Assembly: GCF_000158955.1 (NCBI RefSeq)
Contig: NZ_GG657757.1
Coordinates: forward strand, 2,224,197-2,288,196
Length of the DNA stretch: 64,000 nt
Source: Streptomyces viridochromogenes DSM 40736
Lineage (GTDB): Bacteria; Actinomycetota; Actinomycetes; Streptomycetales; Streptomycetaceae
Direction of reading: 5' to 3'
The notes under the pieces were generated by a model. It did no database searches. It was given only the letters and a program-made list of their open reading frames with translations, and was not told the origin of the DNA. Every line of letters starts with the position of its first letter. The stretch's first letter is position 1. Positions 49,878-59,994 of the stretch are shown here, piece by piece. Position numbers and translations under genes: made by a program.

Positions 49878-51005
49878 TCAGTTGTCGTCCTCGTCGATCA
49901 GGAAGCCCCGCATGGGCGAGGGCGCCTGACCCATCGGCGAGGGGCCCTGCGGACGCACCGGCGCCATCGGCTGGGTCATCGCCGGCGACATCTGCTGCTG
50001 ACCGCCGTAGGACGGACCGGACGGCGACGGGCCGCCGCCCATCGTCTGGTTGCCACCACCGTAGGACGGGGCGCTCGCGCCGGCCGGAGCCATGGAAGGC
50101 GCCGGGGACGGCGGGAGGGACGCGGCAGCCGGAGTCCGCGGCGGGGCCAGCGAGTCGTCGGCCTGGGTCTCCAGCTGACGCAGCTGCGACTCCAGGTACG
50201 ACTTCAGGCGCGTGCGGTACTCGCGCTCGAAGCCGCGCAGGTCCTCGACCTTGCGCTCCAGCGTGGCGCGAGCGGACTCCAGGGAGCCCATCGCGACGCG
50301 GTGCTTCTCCTGCGCGTCCCGCTCCAGGGCGTCGGCCTTGGCTCGGGCGTCACGCTCCAGACCCTCGGCACGCGAACGCGCCTCGCCGACGATCTTGTTG
50401 GCTTCGGAACGGGCCTCGGCGATCGCCTGGTCGGCGGTCTGCTGGGCCAGCGAGAGGACACGGGCGGCGCTGTCGCCACCGGGGCCTCCCTGACCGGGGC
50501 CGCCCATCGGACCGCCCATGGGGCCGCCCATCGGACCACCCATCTGCTGCTGCATGGGGGGCTGGCCCATCGGGCCCGGACCGCCCGGACCCTGGCCCAT
50601 CGGACCGGGACCCTGCGGACCACCCTGACCGCCGGGACCGGCGGGCAGCTGCGGGGCACCGCTCGGCAGCTGGGGCGGACCACCCATGGGGCCACCCATC
50701 TGCTGCTGCGGCGGGCCCGATATGCCGGCGGGTACAGGACCACCGGGACCGCGCATCCCCTGCTGCTGCGGGGGCTGCTGCTGATCCTGCTGCTCCGGAG
50801 GCTTGCGCATGTTCTGCTGATTCTGCGCAGCAGCGCGCGTGGCCGCGGCCAGTTTGGCGCGCAGGTCCTCGTTCTCGCGGAGCAGGCGGGTCAGTTCGGC
50901 TTCGACCTCATCGAGGAAGGCATCGACCTCGTCCTCGTCATAGCCTTCTCGGAGGCGGACGGTCGTGAACTGCTTGTTCCGCACGTCCTCGGGGGTCAAC
51001 GGCAT
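49878..51005 (-). CDS. divIVA: DivIVA polar growth determinant
   Basis: DivIVA binds curved membrane at hyphal tips and recruits the apical growth machinery; it is essential in Streptomyces. The 375-residue protein has the N-terminal lipid-binding coiled-coil ([20 protein letters not shown] and [20 protein letters not shown]). A long Gly/Pro/Gln/Met linker follows (residues about 75-178, with repeated GGPMGGP units), then a second coiled-coil ([20 protein letters not shown] to [13 protein letters not shown]). The Pro/Ser/Gly tail ends GFLIDEDDN. The linker is long even for a Streptomyces homologue and is built from short repeats. Confidence 0.97.
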   Translation of the reverse strand: MPLTPEDVRNKQFTTVRLREGYDEDEVDAFLDEVEAELTRLLRENEDLRAKLAAATRAAAQNQQNMRKPPEQQDQQQPPQQQGMRGPGGPVPAGISGPPQQQMGGPMGGPPQLPSGAPQLPAGPGGQGGPQGPGPMGQGPGGPGPMGQPPMQQQMGGPMGGPMGGPMGGPGQGGPGGDSAARVLSLAQQTADQAIAEARSEANKIVGEARSRAEGLERDARAKADALERDAQEKHRVAMGSLESARATLERKVEDLRGFEREYRTRLKSYLESQLRQLETQADDSLAPPRTPAAASLPPSPAPSMAPAGASAPSYGGGNQTMGGGPSPSGPSYGGQQQMSPAMTQPMAPVRPQGPSPMGQAPSPMRGFLIDEDDN

Positions 51006-51060
51006 CTCTTCACCTCAACGTAGTCGTCGGCAGTCGGCAAGACCGTATCTGTCACATCGC

Positions 51061-51348
51061 TCACATCGCGTTCCGCACGAGTGTGATCAGGATGTAGACG
51101 ATGATCATCAGAACGAAGAAGGACAGGTCGAGCGCCACGCCCCCGAGACGCAGCGGCGGGATGACCCGCCGCAGAAGCTTGAGCGGTGGATCCGTGACAG
51201 TGTAAGTGGACTCAAGAACGACCACCATCGCCTTGCCGGGTTGCCATGAGCGGGCGAACTGGAAGACGTAGTCCATGACCAGCCGGAAGATGAGCACGAT
51301 GAGGAAGCACATCAGCGCGATGTAGACGACATCCAGAACCACGCTCAT
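51061..51348 (-). CDS. YggT-family membrane protein
   Basis: The 95-residue protein has two hydrophobic helices (DVVYIALMCFLIVLIFRLVM and LDLSFFVLMIIVYILITLV) separated by TDPPLKLLRRVIPPLRLGG, the YggT signature. The family is found in dcw clusters next to sepF and divIVA and is linked to division and osmotic responses, without a defined biochemical role. Confidence 0.93.
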   Translation of the reverse strand: MSVVLDVVYIALMCFLIVLIFRLVMDYVFQFARSWQPGKAMVVVLESTYTVTDPPLKLLRRVIPPLRLGGVALDLSFFVLMIIVYILITLVRNAM

Positions 51349-51408
51349 GATCTCTTGCTTCCCTCTCCCCTGTGCCCTGCTTGTTGCTGCTGTTTCCGAT
51401 GGTGTGTC

Positions 51409-52050
51409 TCAGCTCTGGTTGAAGAACCCGCCCTCTGCGATGCGGGCCTTGTCCTCCGCCGTGACATCGACGTTAGCAGGCGACAACAGGAACACCTTCT
51501 GCGTCACCCGCTCGATACTGCCGTGAAGACCAAACACCAAACCGGCCGCAAAGTCGACAAGTCGCTTCGCATCTGTGTCGTCCATCTCAGTCAGATTCAT
51601 GATCACCGGAGTGCCTTCACGGAAGTGTTCCCCGATGGTACGGGCCTCGTTGTAGGTCCGCGGGTGAAGCGTGGTGATCCGGTAAGGCTCTCGTTCGGAC
51701 ACGACCTTGGGCATGATCACCGGTGCGTTCTTCTCCAGACTTGCGCGTTCTTGTGTGATGGATGCCACGGGCGCGATGCGCGCCGGGCGGCCGGATTCCG
51801 CGGGTAGCGAAGCGGAACGAGCGACCGGCTCACGAGGAGGGGACGGTTGTACGACTCGTACCTCTTCGTCCCTTTGGGGCTGATGTGAGATATGTGGCTG
51901 ATGGGACGGCTCGTGCCGTCGGTGATCCCGCTCGGGTTCAGGGTCGAGTTCGGGTTCGAAGTCGTCGTCGGGGTCGAATCCGCGGCCGTCGTACCCATCG
52001 TCCTCCACGAGGCCGAGGTAGACCGCCATCTTGCGCATCGCGCCGGCCAT
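51409..52050 (-). CDS. sepF: SepF, FtsZ-membrane anchor
   Basis: SepF binds the FtsZ C-terminal peptide and tethers the Z-ring to the membrane; Streptomyces lacks FtsA, so it is central. The 213-residue protein starts [20 protein letters not shown] (amphipathic membrane-binding helix). An acidic/His-rich disordered linker covers about residues 20-110, and the beta-core follows: [68 protein letters not shown]. The ATG at 52050 follows GGAGGA. Confidence 0.96.
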   Translation of the reverse strand: MAGAMRKMAVYLGLVEDDGYDGRGFDPDDDFEPELDPEPERDHRRHEPSHQPHISHQPQRDEEVRVVQPSPPREPVARSASLPAESGRPARIAPVASITQERASLEKNAPVIMPKVVSEREPYRITTLHPRTYNEARTIGEHFREGTPVIMNLTEMDDTDAKRLVDFAAGLVFGLHGSIERVTQKVFLLSPANVDVTAEDKARIAEGGFFNQS

Positions 52051-52177
52051 GCTCTGAGTCCTCCGCTCTGTGGTGGATCGGCTGACGACTGCCAAGTGCC
52101 CGCGATCCACGAGGCCTTTGTCCGCCTAACGGCGGCAATGACCATATTTTCTGCTGTGGTCCGACTTCCTGGCGACG

Positions 52178-52897
52178 TTACCGGAGCCTGGGGCGGACTC
52201 CGAGTACCGCGCTGCCGACGCGTACATGTGTCGCTCCGGCCGCCACGGCCTGTTCGAGGTCCGCACTCATCCCCGCCGAGACCATGGTGGCAGTCGGATG
52301 ACTCCTGCGCAGGTCAGTCGACAAATCCAGCAATCGCCCGAACGCGGCCTGTTCGCGCCCCGCGTACTCTCCGGTGAGCGGCGCGACGGTCATCAGTCCA
52401 GCGAGCCGAAGCCCCGGCGCCTCGGCGACGAGACCGGCCAACTCGCCGATGCCTTCGGGCGCCAGACCGCCCCGCTCGCCCCGGCCGCTCTCACCGGCGT
52501 CGAGTGCGACCTGGATGAGACACCCCAGCTCGCGCCCGGTCCGGACGGCCTCCTTCGACAGAGCTGTGACGAGCTTGGAACGATCGACAGACTGCACGAA
52601 GTCCGCGTAACCGACCACGGATCGCACCTTGTTGGTCTGGAGTTGACCGACAAAATGCCAAGTAAGGGGCAGATCCATACAGGCGGCGGCCTTGGGGGCC
52701 GCGTCCTGGTCACGGTTCTCGGCGACGTGGCGGACGCCGAGTTCCGACAGGATCCGCACATCGCTCGCGGGGTAGGTCTTGGTGACCACGATCAGCGTCA
52801 CCTCGTCGCGTTCCCGCCCCGCGGCGGTGCACGCGTCGGCGATACGCCGTTCCACTTTCGCCAGATTCGCGGCGAGTTCGTCCTTACGGTCCGTCAT
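52178..52897 (-). CDS. PLP homeostasis protein, YggS/PLPBP family
   Basis: The 239-residue protein has an alanine-racemase-like barrel: VTLIVVTKTYPASDVRILSELG with the PLP-lysine, VRHVAENRDQDAAPKA, WHFVGQLQTNKVRSVV, QVALDAGESGRGERGGL, LAGLMTVAPLTG and VSAGMSADLEQAVAAGATHVRVGSAVLG. Family members bind PLP without catalysis and balance B6 and amino-acid pools. It lies between yfiH and sepF, its usual place in dcw clusters. Confidence 0.94.
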   Translation of the reverse strand: MTDRKDELAANLAKVERRIADACTAAGRERDEVTLIVVTKTYPASDVRILSELGVRHVAENRDQDAAPKAAACMDLPLTWHFVGQLQTNKVRSVVGYADFVQSVDRSKLVTALSKEAVRTGRELGCLIQVALDAGESGRGERGGLAPEGIGELAGLVAEAPGLRLAGLMTVAPLTGEYAGREQAAFGRLLDLSTDLRRSHPTATMVSAGMSADLEQAVAAGATHVRVGSAVLGVRPRLR

Positions 52898-52903
52898 GCC
52901 CCA

Positions 52904-53635
52904 TCAGTCCAACCACACATAGCCCGCGAGCCGACCGGTGGTGCGGTCGCGGCGGTACGAGAAGTGATCGCCCGACTCCAGCGTGCACACCGGCGACTGC
53001 TCCCGGTCGCGCACCCCGAGCCGTTCGAGCTGGGCGTGCACTCCGGCGCTCACGTCCACGGCCGGCGTGCCCCAACTCGTCTCGGCGTACGCCGCCGGCT
53101 CGACGGCGGCCACCTCGGCGCGCATCGCCTCCGGCACTTCGTAACACCGGCCGCAGACGCTGGGTCCGGTGCGGGCGACGATCCGGGAGGGCTCGGCGCC
53201 CAGCTCCGTCATCGCGCGTAGCGCGGCCGGGACGACGCCGGCGATCATGCCGGGCCGGCCCGCGTGGGCCGCCGCGACGATCCCGGCCACGGGATCGGCG
53301 AGCAGCACCGGCACGCAGTCGGCGGTGAGCACGGCGAGGGCGAGGCCCCGCCGCACGGTGACGATCGCGTCGACCGAGGGGATCTCGGACGAAGATCCCC
53401 ACGGCCCGTCCACCACCGCCACGTCGGCCCCGTGCACCTGGTTCATCCAGACCACCCGGTCCGGATCGGCGCCCAGGGACTTGGCGGCGAGGTCGCGGTT
53501 GGTTCGTACGGCGTCGGGATCGTCGCCGACCGCTCCGCCGAGGTTGAGCTCCTCATACGGAGCGGCGCTCACTCCGCCCCACCGGTCGGTGAAGCCGAAG
53601 TGCGCGCCGCTCACGCTTTCGCGCTGTCCTATCAC
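52904..53635 (-). CDS. YfiH/laccase-domain protein (polyphenol oxidase family)
   Basis: The 243-residue protein has the family's metal and catalytic motifs: VVWMNQVHGADVAVVDG, VLTADCVPVLLAD, VAAAHAGRPGMIAGVVPAAL and ARTGPSVCGRCYEVP. Homologues act on purine nucleosides or muramyl precursors; the physiological substrate here is not known. It starts 10 bp after the ftsZ stop at a GTG with no good Shine-Dalgarno, which suggests translation coupled to ftsZ. The exact start is uncertain. Confidence 0.9.
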   Translation of the reverse strand: MIGQRESVSGAHFGFTDRWGGVSAAPYEELNLGGAVGDDPDAVRTNRDLAAKSLGADPDRVVWMNQVHGADVAVVDGPWGSSSEIPSVDAIVTVRRGLALAVLTADCVPVLLADPVAGIVAAAHAGRPGMIAGVVPAALRAMTELGAEPSRIVARTGPSVCGRCYEVPEAMRAEVAAVEPAAYAETSWGTPAVDVSAGVHAQLERLGVRDREQSPVCTLESGDHFSYRRDRTTGRLAGYVWLD

Positions 53636-53645
53636 GTCAGGAGAA

Positions 53646-54839
53646 TCACTTAAGGAAGTCCGGTACGTCCAGTTCCTCGGCCGCACTGTCCGAGTAGGTC
53701 CGCGGCGCCGGCGGGACCGGCGGGGCGACCGGGATGTCGCTGACCGGCTCCGGAGCGGGCTCCGGGTCCTCCTTCGGGGTCACGCTGCCGAGCGATCCGA
53801 AGGACGGGCGGCTCTCGGTCTGCCGCGCCGGGGCAGGCTCGTCGCGCTTGGCGGAGGACGAGCCGAGGACGGTGTCCCGCTTGGCGGGCGGCTGGCCGCC
53901 GTCGAAGCCGGCCGCGATCACGGTGACCCGGACCTCGTCGCCCAGAGCGTCGTCGATCACCGCGCCGAAGATGATGTTGGCCTCGGGGTGGGCGGCCTCG
54001 CTCACCAGCTGGGCGGCCTCGTTGATCTCGAACAGACCGAGGTCCGAGCCGCCGGAGATGGAGAGCAGCACACCGCGGGCACCGTCGATGGACGCCTCCA
54101 GCAGCGGCGAGGAGATCGCCATCTCGGCCGCGGCCACCGCGCGGTCGTCGCCGCGGGCCGAGCCGATGCCCATCAAGGCCGAGCCGGCCTCGGACATGAC
54201 CGACTTGACGTCGGCGAAGTCGAGGTTGATGAGGCCCGGGGTGGTGATGAGGTCGGTGATGCCCTGGACACCAGAGAGGAGGACCTGGTCGGCCGACTTG
54301 AAGGCGTCGAGCACCGAGACCTGGCGGTCCGAGATGGACAGCAGCCGGTCGTTCGGGATGACGATGAGGGTGTCGACCTCTTCACGGAGTTCGGCGATGC
54401 CGTCCTCGGCCTGGTTCGCGCGGCGCCGCCCCTCGAAGGTGAACGGGCGCGTGACCACACCGATGGTGAGGGCACCGAGCGAGCGGGCGATGTTGGCCAC
54501 GACGGGCGCGCCGCCGGTGCCGGTGCCGCCGCCTTCACCGGCTGTCACGAAGACCATGTCGGCCCCCTTGAGGACCTCCTCGATCTCCTCGCGGTGGTCC
54601 TCGGCGGCCTTCCGGCCCACGGCCGGGTTGGCTCCGGCGCCGAGTCCGCGGGTGAGTTCACGGCCGACGTCCAGCTTGACGTCGGCGTCGCTCATCAACA
54701 GAGCTTGCGCGTCGGTGTTGATGGCGATGAACTCGACGCCCTTGAGACCGACCTCGATCATCCGGTTGATGGCATTGACACCACCGCCGCCGACACCGAT
54801 GACTTTGATGACTGCGAGGTAGTTCTGCGGTGCTGCCAC
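53646..54839 (-). CDS. ftsZ: cell division GTPase FtsZ
   Basis: FtsZ polymerises into the Z-ring; in Streptomyces it is needed for septation, most strongly in spore formation. The 397-residue protein shows [34 protein letters not shown], the tubulin signature [40 protein letters not shown] and the T7-loop. A Pro/Glu-rich linker leads to the C-terminal peptide ELDVPDFLK that binds SepF. GAGG lies 8 bases before the GTG start. The 288-bp upstream region is regulatory and described separately. Confidence 0.99.
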   Translation of the reverse strand: MAAPQNYLAVIKVIGVGGGGVNAINRMIEVGLKGVEFIAINTDAQALLMSDADVKLDVGRELTRGLGAGANPAVGRKAAEDHREEIEEVLKGADMVFVTAGEGGGTGTGGAPVVANIARSLGALTIGVVTRPFTFEGRRRANQAEDGIAELREEVDTLIVIPNDRLLSISDRQVSVLDAFKSADQVLLSGVQGITDLITTPGLINLDFADVKSVMSEAGSALMGIGSARGDDRAVAAAEMAISSPLLEASIDGARGVLLSISGGSDLGLFEINEAAQLVSEAAHPEANIIFGAVIDDALGDEVRVTVIAAGFDGGQPPAKRDTVLGSSSAKRDEPAPARQTESRPSFGSLGSVTPKEDPEPAPEPVSDIPVAPPVPPAPRTYSDSAAEELDVPDFLK

Positions 54840-54946
54840 GTCGAAGGCCTCTCGCCTCGAGTTACGTGTCGCCGAATCACTGTGACGCGCTGCGCCCCGC
54901 GACCCGACGACTGATGCCGAATGGGACGGTCCGTATCGCCGACCCG

Positions 54947-54971
54947 AACCCTAAGCCTGAAGTTTAGGGTT
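54947..54971 (-). promoter_or_regulatory. stem-loop or operator in the ftsZ leader
   Basis: AACCCTAA and TTAGGGTT are perfect 8-bp inverted arms around a 9-base spacer. On the minus strand the structure starts within the TAA stop of a possible upstream ORF and lies about 108 bases before the ftsZ GTG. It could be a weak RNA hairpin or a protein-binding palindrome. Confidence 0.5.
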
Positions 54972-55044
54972 ACCAGTGTGTCTGTTCCTTGGAGTCTTCT
55001 GAACAGGACACTAAGTCGACAAGTGGCGCACGTTCAACGAACAC
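54970..55044 (-). CDS. possible 24-codon upstream ORF in the ftsZ leader, with a TTA codon
   Basis: A perfect GGGAGG (55056-55051) stands six bases before a GTG that opens 24 codons (VFVERAPLVDLVSCSEDSKE, then QTHW) ending at TAA. Codon 11 is TTA, decoded only by the bldA tRNA. Codon use is otherwise AT-rich and unlike a normal Streptomyces gene, so this may be promoter DNA with a chance frame. It becomes relevant only if an ftsZ transcript starts upstream of 55056. Confidence 0.35.
   Translation of the reverse strand: MFVERAPLVDLVSCSEDSKEQTHW
54978..55011 (-). promoter_or_regulatory. paired GACAC sites (WhiA-type) upstream of ftsZ
   Basis: GACAC occurs on the minus strand at 54982-54978 and on the plus strand at 55007-55011. 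GACAC is the core of the sporulation regulator WhiA binding motif, and ftsZ is, from memory, a WhiA/WhiB target. A five-base motif is weak alone; location makes it plausible. Confidence 0.4.
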
Positions 55045-55127
55045 GCCGAACCTCCCGTTTTTCTTTTCACCCTATGTGATCAGCCGTAGCACTGCCCAAC
55101 CAGGGTGCTGGCCTGCGCGGATGTGCG

Positions 55128-55922
55128 TCAACTCCCTGATGACGCAGGCGCGGTGGGAACACTCACGTCGAAGTACCGCGCACCGGGCGAGGCTTTCATC
55201 AGGGCGGTGAGCGTGCGGGCCTTCGCGGCGCCCTTCTCGCTGCTCCCCCAGCCGATCGTGCGGCCGTCCGCCAGCTCCAGCGAGATGTCGTCGTAGGAAC
55301 GGACCTTGACGGTTCGTGTGCCGCGCGCGACGGCGGCCGGAACGGCGCGGGCGACGACCACCGCCTCGCGCACCAGCCGGGACTCGCCGAAGCGACGCAG
55401 GCCGGCGGCGGCGGAGCTGGACCGGGACAGTGACAATTCCAGTGCGGGCACGCCTTTCGGCGCCTCGGAAACCGTGGCGAAACGGACACCTTCATCGTCC
55501 ACTTCGACGAACTTTCCGCCCTTTTGCACAATCAGAACCGGAGTCCGCTCGACCACTTTCAGCCCGATTCCGTGGGGCCAGGAACGGACCACGTCAACCG
55601 AGTCGATCCGGGGCAATTTCCGGCGCAGTCGCGTCTCGATCGCATCGGCGTCGACGGAAATCAACGGCTTCCCGAGGGGAACCTCGGCGGCCGCCCTGAC
55701 CTGAGCCGGCGTCAGGACCCGTGTACCGGACACCGAGACCTTCTCGGCACGCAGCCAGGCGGAGCCCCAGAAGAGCCAGACCGTCGGGAAACCGAGGAAG
55801 ACCAGGACGAGACCCAGAATGACGATCACACGAAGCCGGGCCCGCCTCGACCGCAGACGGGGCGGCGGGCCGGACGACTCCTGCTTGCGTTCACCGCGCT
55901 CGGCGGTGGTCGATCCGGCCAC
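55128..55922 (-). CDS. ftsQ: cell division protein FtsQ
   Basis: FtsQ is the bitopic divisome scaffold that links FtsL/FtsB to late proteins. The 264-residue protein has a basic cytoplasmic head, one membrane helix (VIVILGLVLVFLGFPTVWLFW), the POTRA domain (AEKVSVSGTRVLTPAQVRAA to LPRIDSVDVVRSWPHGIGLKVVERTPV) and the beta domain ending ASPGARYFDVSVP. It lies between murG (25 bp gap) and ftsZ. No murC, ddl or ftsA is present in this part of the cluster. Confidence 0.96.
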   Translation of the reverse strand: MAGSTTAERGERKQESSGPPPRLRSRRARLRVIVILGLVLVFLGFPTVWLFWGSAWLRAEKVSVSGTRVLTPAQVRAAAEVPLGKPLISVDADAIETRLRRKLPRIDSVDVVRSWPHGIGLKVVERTPVLIVQKGGKFVEVDDEGVRFATVSEAPKGVPALELSLSRSSSAAAGLRRFGESRLVREAVVVARAVPAAVARGTRTVKVRSYDDISLELADGRTIGWGSSEKGAAKARTLTALMKASPGARYFDVSVPTAPASSGS

Positions 55923-55947
55923 GCTCCCTGCCTTCCGTCATACAGTG

Positions 55948-57045
55948 CTAGCGCTGTGCACGACTGGCGGCGATCGCCTCGTACACCATGCCGACGAGCA
56001 GGTCGTCGGCGTCCCGGCGGCCGAACTCGGCGGCGCTGCGGGACATCTGGTACAGCCGGTGCGGGTCGGCGAGCACGGGGAGTACGTTCTGCTGCACCCA
56101 CTCGGGGGTCAGCTCCGCGTCGTCGACCAGCAGACCGCCGCCGGCCTTGACCACCGGCTGGGCGTTGAGCCGCTGTTCGCCGTTGCCGATGGGCAGCGGG
56201 ACGTAGGCGGCCGGAAGCCCGACGGCGGAGAGTTCGGCGACGGTCATCGCGCCCGCGCGGCAGAGCATCATGTCGGCCGCGGCGTACGCGAGGTCCATCC
56301 GGTCCAGATAACTTACCGGGACGTAAGGGGGCATTCCCGGCATCTGGTGAACCTGCGGCAGTTCGTTCTTCGGGCCGACCGCGTGCAGGATCTGGATTCC
56401 GGCCTGCTGGAGCCAGGGCGCGACCTGCTGGACGACCTCGTTCAGGCGGCGGGCGCCCTGGGAGCCGCCGGTGACCAGCAGCGTGGGCAGGTTCGGGTCC
56501 AGGCCGAACGCGGCCCGGGCCTCAGGGCGTACGGCGGCCCGGTCCAGGGTGGCGATGGAGCGGCGCAGCGGGATGCCGATGTAACGGGAGTTCCGCAGCT
56601 TGCTGTCGGGCGTGGAGACGGCGACCTGGCTGGCGTACCGCGAGCCGATCTTGTTGGCCAGGCCCGGGCGGGCGTTGGCCTCGTGGATGACGATCGGCAC
56701 GCCCAGGCGCTTGGCCGCGAGGTAACCGGGCAGGGCGACGTAACCGCCGAAGCCGACCACCGCGTCCGCCTTGGTGCGCTCCAGGATCTGCTCGGTCGCC
56801 TTGATGGTGCCGCGCAGCCGGCCCGGGACGGTGATCAGCTCGGGGGTGGGCTTGCGCGGCAGCGGCACGGCGGGGATCAGCGCGAGTTCGTACCCACGCT
56901 CGGGTACGAGACGTGTCTCGAGGCCGCGCTCCGTGCCCAGGGCCGTGATGCCCACGCTCGGATCCTGCCTGCGCAGGGCGTCCGCGAGGGCGAGCGCGGG
57001 CTCGATGTGGCCCGCGGTTCCTCCGCCGGCGAGTACGACATGCAC
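55948..57045 (-). CDS. murG: lipid II synthase (UDP-GlcNAc transferase) MurG
   Basis: MurG adds GlcNAc to lipid I on the inner membrane face. The 365-residue GT-B enzyme has [20 protein letters not shown] (first G-loop), [51 protein letters not shown] (second G-loop) and [25 protein letters not shown] with the UDP-binding region. It starts at GTG 57045, six bases after the ftsW stop. Confidence 0.97.
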   Translation of the reverse strand: MHVVLAGGGTAGHIEPALALADALRRQDPSVGITALGTERGLETRLVPERGYELALIPAVPLPRKPTPELITVPGRLRGTIKATEQILERTKADAVVGFGGYVALPGYLAAKRLGVPIVIHEANARPGLANKIGSRYASQVAVSTPDSKLRNSRYIGIPLRRSIATLDRAAVRPEARAAFGLDPNLPTLLVTGGSQGARRLNEVVQQVAPWLQQAGIQILHAVGPKNELPQVHQMPGMPPYVPVSYLDRMDLAYAAADMMLCRAGAMTVAELSAVGLPAAYVPLPIGNGEQRLNAQPVVKAGGGLLVDDAELTPEWVQQNVLPVLADPHRLYQMSRSAAEFGRRDADDLLVGMVYEAIAASRAQR

Positions 57046-57051
57046 CGAAAT

Positions 57052-58416
57052 TCACCGCTCTCCGGACGAGCGCGCCACCGAGGCACGCCGTCGCATCGTG
57101 TTCCATCTCCGGGGACTCCGTTTGGAACCGGTGCCCCCAGCCCCCCGCTTTCTACCAAAGCGGGGTTGCCGCATCGCAAGCGCCGCCCGCGCAGCGGGCT
57201 CGTCGCGCGCGAAGGCGATCAGCAACCCGATGGCGAACATGGTCGGCAGCAGGGCGGATCCTCCGTAGGAGAACAGCGGGAGGGGGACACCGGCGATCGG
57301 CAGCAGACCGAGCACCGCACCGATGTTGATCACGGCCTGGGCCGTGATCCAGGTGGTCACGCCTCCCGCGGCGTACCTGACGAAGGGGTCCTCCGTGCGT
57401 CCGGCCACGCGGATACCCGCATAGCCTAGAGCCGCGAAGAGGGCGAGTACCGACAGCGTCCCCGCCAGGCCCAGTTCCTCACCTGTGACGGCGAAGATGA
57501 AGTCGGTGTGGGCTTCGGGGAGTTGGCCCCATTTCTCCACACTCGCGCCCAGCCCGGAACCGAAGATTCCGCCGGAGGCGAGGGCGTAGATCCCGTGCAC
57601 GGCCTGCCAGCAGTCGACGGGGCCCGACTGGGGTTCGGTGGCGCCGAGGCACTGGAGGCGGGCCATGCGGTTGGCGCTGGTCTTGATGAGGATCAGGCCG
57701 AGCACGGCGGCGACCGACAGGACCCCGGCGAACAGCCGCGTGGGCGCGCCGGCCAGCCAGAGCAGGCCGAAGAGGATGGCTGTGAGGATGATCGCGGTGC
57801 CCATGTCGCCGCCGATCATGATCAGGCCGAGCAGCATGAAGGCGGCCGGCACCAGCGGCACGAGCATGTGCTTCCACTGGGTCAGCAGCCTCTTGTCCTG
57901 CTTGCGGGCGAGCAGGTCGGCGCCCCACAGGACGAGGGCCAGCTTGCCGAACTCACTGGGCTGGATCTGGAAGGAGCCGCCGAGCGAGATCCAGTTCTGG
58001 TTGCCGTTGACCGACACTCCTATCCCCGGGATCTGGACCAGGATCATGAGGAAGACGGCGCCCGCGAGGATCGGGTAGGCCAGTGCCCGGTGCAGCCGCA
58101 CCGGCATCCGGGAGGCCGCGAACAGCAGACCGGCGCCGATGACCGCCGCGAGGAGCTGCTTGCGGAAGAAGTACGAGCCCGGCAGCGACATCTGGAGCGC
58201 GGTGATCTGCGAGGCCGAGTAGACCATCACCAGCCCCAGCACGGTGATCAGCAGACTGCCGCCGAAGATGAGGTAGTAGGCGGTCAGTGGCCGGTCCCAG
58301 CCCCTGCGCGCACGGTGGTAGAAGGCGAGGACGCCGGTCTGGCGCGGGAGCCGGGTCGCGGCGGGGCGCTTGGGAACGCGTGGAGCCGGAGGCCGTCCGG
58401 TACGGCTGGTGGGCAT
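57052..58416 (-). CDS. ftsW: SEDS-family septal peptidoglycan polymerase FtsW
   Basis: FtsW polymerises lipid II at the septum with a class B PBP. The 454-residue protein has about 10 membrane helices and SEDS motifs: NQNWISLGGSFQIQPSEFGKLA, MLLGLIMIGGDMGTAIILT, EAHTDFIFAVTGEELGLAG and GVPLPLFSYGGSALL. The ends are Arg/Pro-rich cytoplasmic tails. A 135-bp gap separates it from murD, which leaves room for its own promoter. Confidence 0.97.
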   Translation of the reverse strand: MPTSRTGRPPAPRVPKRPAATRLPRQTGVLAFYHRARRGWDRPLTAYYLIFGGSLLITVLGLVMVYSASQITALQMSLPGSYFFRKQLLAAVIGAGLLFAASRMPVRLHRALAYPILAGAVFLMILVQIPGIGVSVNGNQNWISLGGSFQIQPSEFGKLALVLWGADLLARKQDKRLLTQWKHMLVPLVPAAFMLLGLIMIGGDMGTAIILTAILFGLLWLAGAPTRLFAGVLSVAAVLGLILIKTSANRMARLQCLGATEPQSGPVDCWQAVHGIYALASGGIFGSGLGASVEKWGQLPEAHTDFIFAVTGEELGLAGTLSVLALFAALGYAGIRVAGRTEDPFVRYAAGGVTTWITAQAVINIGAVLGLLPIAGVPLPLFSYGGSALLPTMFAIGLLIAFARDEPAARAALAMRQPRFGRKRGAGGTGSKRSPRRWNTMRRRASVARSSGER

Positions 58417-58551
58417 CGCCGCTCACCTCTCCGTGCCGGTGGGGAACGTTGTGCGGCGGACGTCCCCCGGCCGCTCGGGCACCAGCCACATCCGTCTCAC
58501 GCGTCCCTCCCAGGTTCGCCCGGCACCGCCGCCGGGCAAGGCGGACCCGGG

Positions 58552-59994
58552 TCAGCCCTCGGCGGAGCCGAGTTCACGAACGGCGTCCGCGAAAGCGTCC
58601 CCGCGCTTGTTGTAGTTGGCGAACATGTCCATGGAGGCACAGGCGGGAGCCAGCAGTACCGTGTCACCGGTGCGAGCGAGCCTGCGCGCCTCCTGAACCG
58701 CCGCGCGCATCGCCCCAGTGTCGGTCCGGTCGAGGTCGACGACGGGTACTTCCGGGGCGTGTCGCGCCAGCGCTTCGCGGATGAGCTCGCGGTCCGCGCC
58801 GATCAGCACGGCCCCGCGCAGCCGAGGCGCCGACTTGGCGACCAGTTCGTCGAAGGTCGCGCCCTTCGCCAGCCCGCCCGCGATCCACACGATCGACTCG
58901 TACGCCGCCAACGAGGCTTCCGCCGCGTGCGTGTTGGTGGCCTTGGAGTCGTCGACGTACGCGACCCCGTCCACGTCGGCCACGTGCGCGATGCGGTGGG
59001 CGTCCGGGGTGAAGGCCCGCAGGCCGTCCCGTACGGCCTGGGCGGGTACGCCGAAGGCGCGTGCGAGGGCCGCCGCCGCGAGGGCGTTGGCGATGTTGTG
59101 CGGGGCCGGCGGGTCGACGTCCGCGACCTCGGCGAGCTCCTGGGCGTTCTTCTGCCGGTTCTCGACGAAGGCGCGGTCGACCAGGATGCCCTCCACGATG
59201 CCGAGTTGGGAGGGCGCGGGCGTGCCGAGGGTGAAGCCGATCGCCCGGCAGCCCTCCTCGACGTCGGCCTCACGGACCAGGTCCTCGGTGGCCTTGTCGG
59301 CGACGTTGTAGACGCAGGCGACGCGATTGCCCTCGTAGATCCGGCCCTTGTCGGCGGCGTACGCCTCCATGGAGCCGTGCCAGTCGAGGTGGTCGGGGGC
59401 GAGGTTGAGCACCGCCGCGGAGTGGGCGCGCAGCGACGGCGCCCAGTGCAGCTGGTAGCTGGACAGCTCCACCGCCAGGACGTCGTACGGCTCCTCGCCG
59501 AGCACCGCGTCCAGCAGGGAGACGCCGATGTTGCCGACGGCGGCGGTGCGCAGCCCGGCCGCCGTCAGGATCGACGCCAGCATCTGGACGGTGGTGGTCT
59601 TGCCGTTGGTGCCCGTGACGGCCAGCCAGGGGGCGGCGTCGGGGCCGCGCAGGCGCCAGGCCAGTTCGACGTCGCCCCAGACGGGGACGCCCGCTCGGTC
59701 CGCCGCCGCGAACAGCGGCTTGTCCGGCTTCCAGCCGGGCGCGGTGACGATCAGTTCGGAGCCCTCGGGCAGGGTGTCGCCGTCACCGAGGCGCACGGTG
59801 ATGCCGAGCGCCTCCAGCTCGTCCGCCTGCGCCCGCGCGCGCTCGTCGGCGCCGTCGTTGACGACCGTGACGATCGCGCCGCGGCCGTGCAGCACCTTGG
59901 CCGCCGGGACGCCGGAGACGCCGAGCCCGGCGACGGTGACGTGCTTGCCCTGAAACTCGTAGGGCTCCGAGGAGGTCACTTGTCCGCTGCCCAT
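58552..59994 (-). CDS. murD: UDP-N-acetylmuramoyl-L-alanine--D-glutamate ligase
   Basis: MurD adds D-Glu to UDP-MurNAc-L-Ala. Motifs: [17 protein letters not shown] (Rossmann domain), [18 protein letters not shown] (ATP loop), [31 protein letters not shown] (Mur ligase centre), [17 protein letters not shown] and [12 protein letters not shown]. About 480 residues from the ATG at 59994. A GTG at 59979 overlaps the mraY stop by 4 bp (GTGA), like neighbouring junctions, and could instead be the start. Confidence 0.97.
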   Translation of the reverse strand: MGSGQVTSSEPYEFQGKHVTVAGLGVSGVPAAKVLHGRGAIVTVVNDGADERARAQADELEALGITVRLGDGDTLPEGSELIVTAPGWKPDKPLFAAADRAGVPVWGDVELAWRLRGPDAAPWLAVTGTNGKTTTVQMLASILTAAGLRTAAVGNIGVSLLDAVLGEEPYDVLAVELSSYQLHWAPSLRAHSAAVLNLAPDHLDWHGSMEAYAADKGRIYEGNRVACVYNVADKATEDLVREADVEEGCRAIGFTLGTPAPSQLGIVEGILVDRAFVENRQKNAQELAEVADVDPPAPHNIANALAAAALARAFGVPAQAVRDGLRAFTPDAHRIAHVADVDGVAYVDDSKATNTHAAEASLAAYESIVWIAGGLAKGATFDELVAKSAPRLRGAVLIGADRELIREALARHAPEVPVVDLDRTDTGAMRAAVQEARRLARTGDTVLLAPACASMDMFANYNKRGDAFADAVRELGSAEG

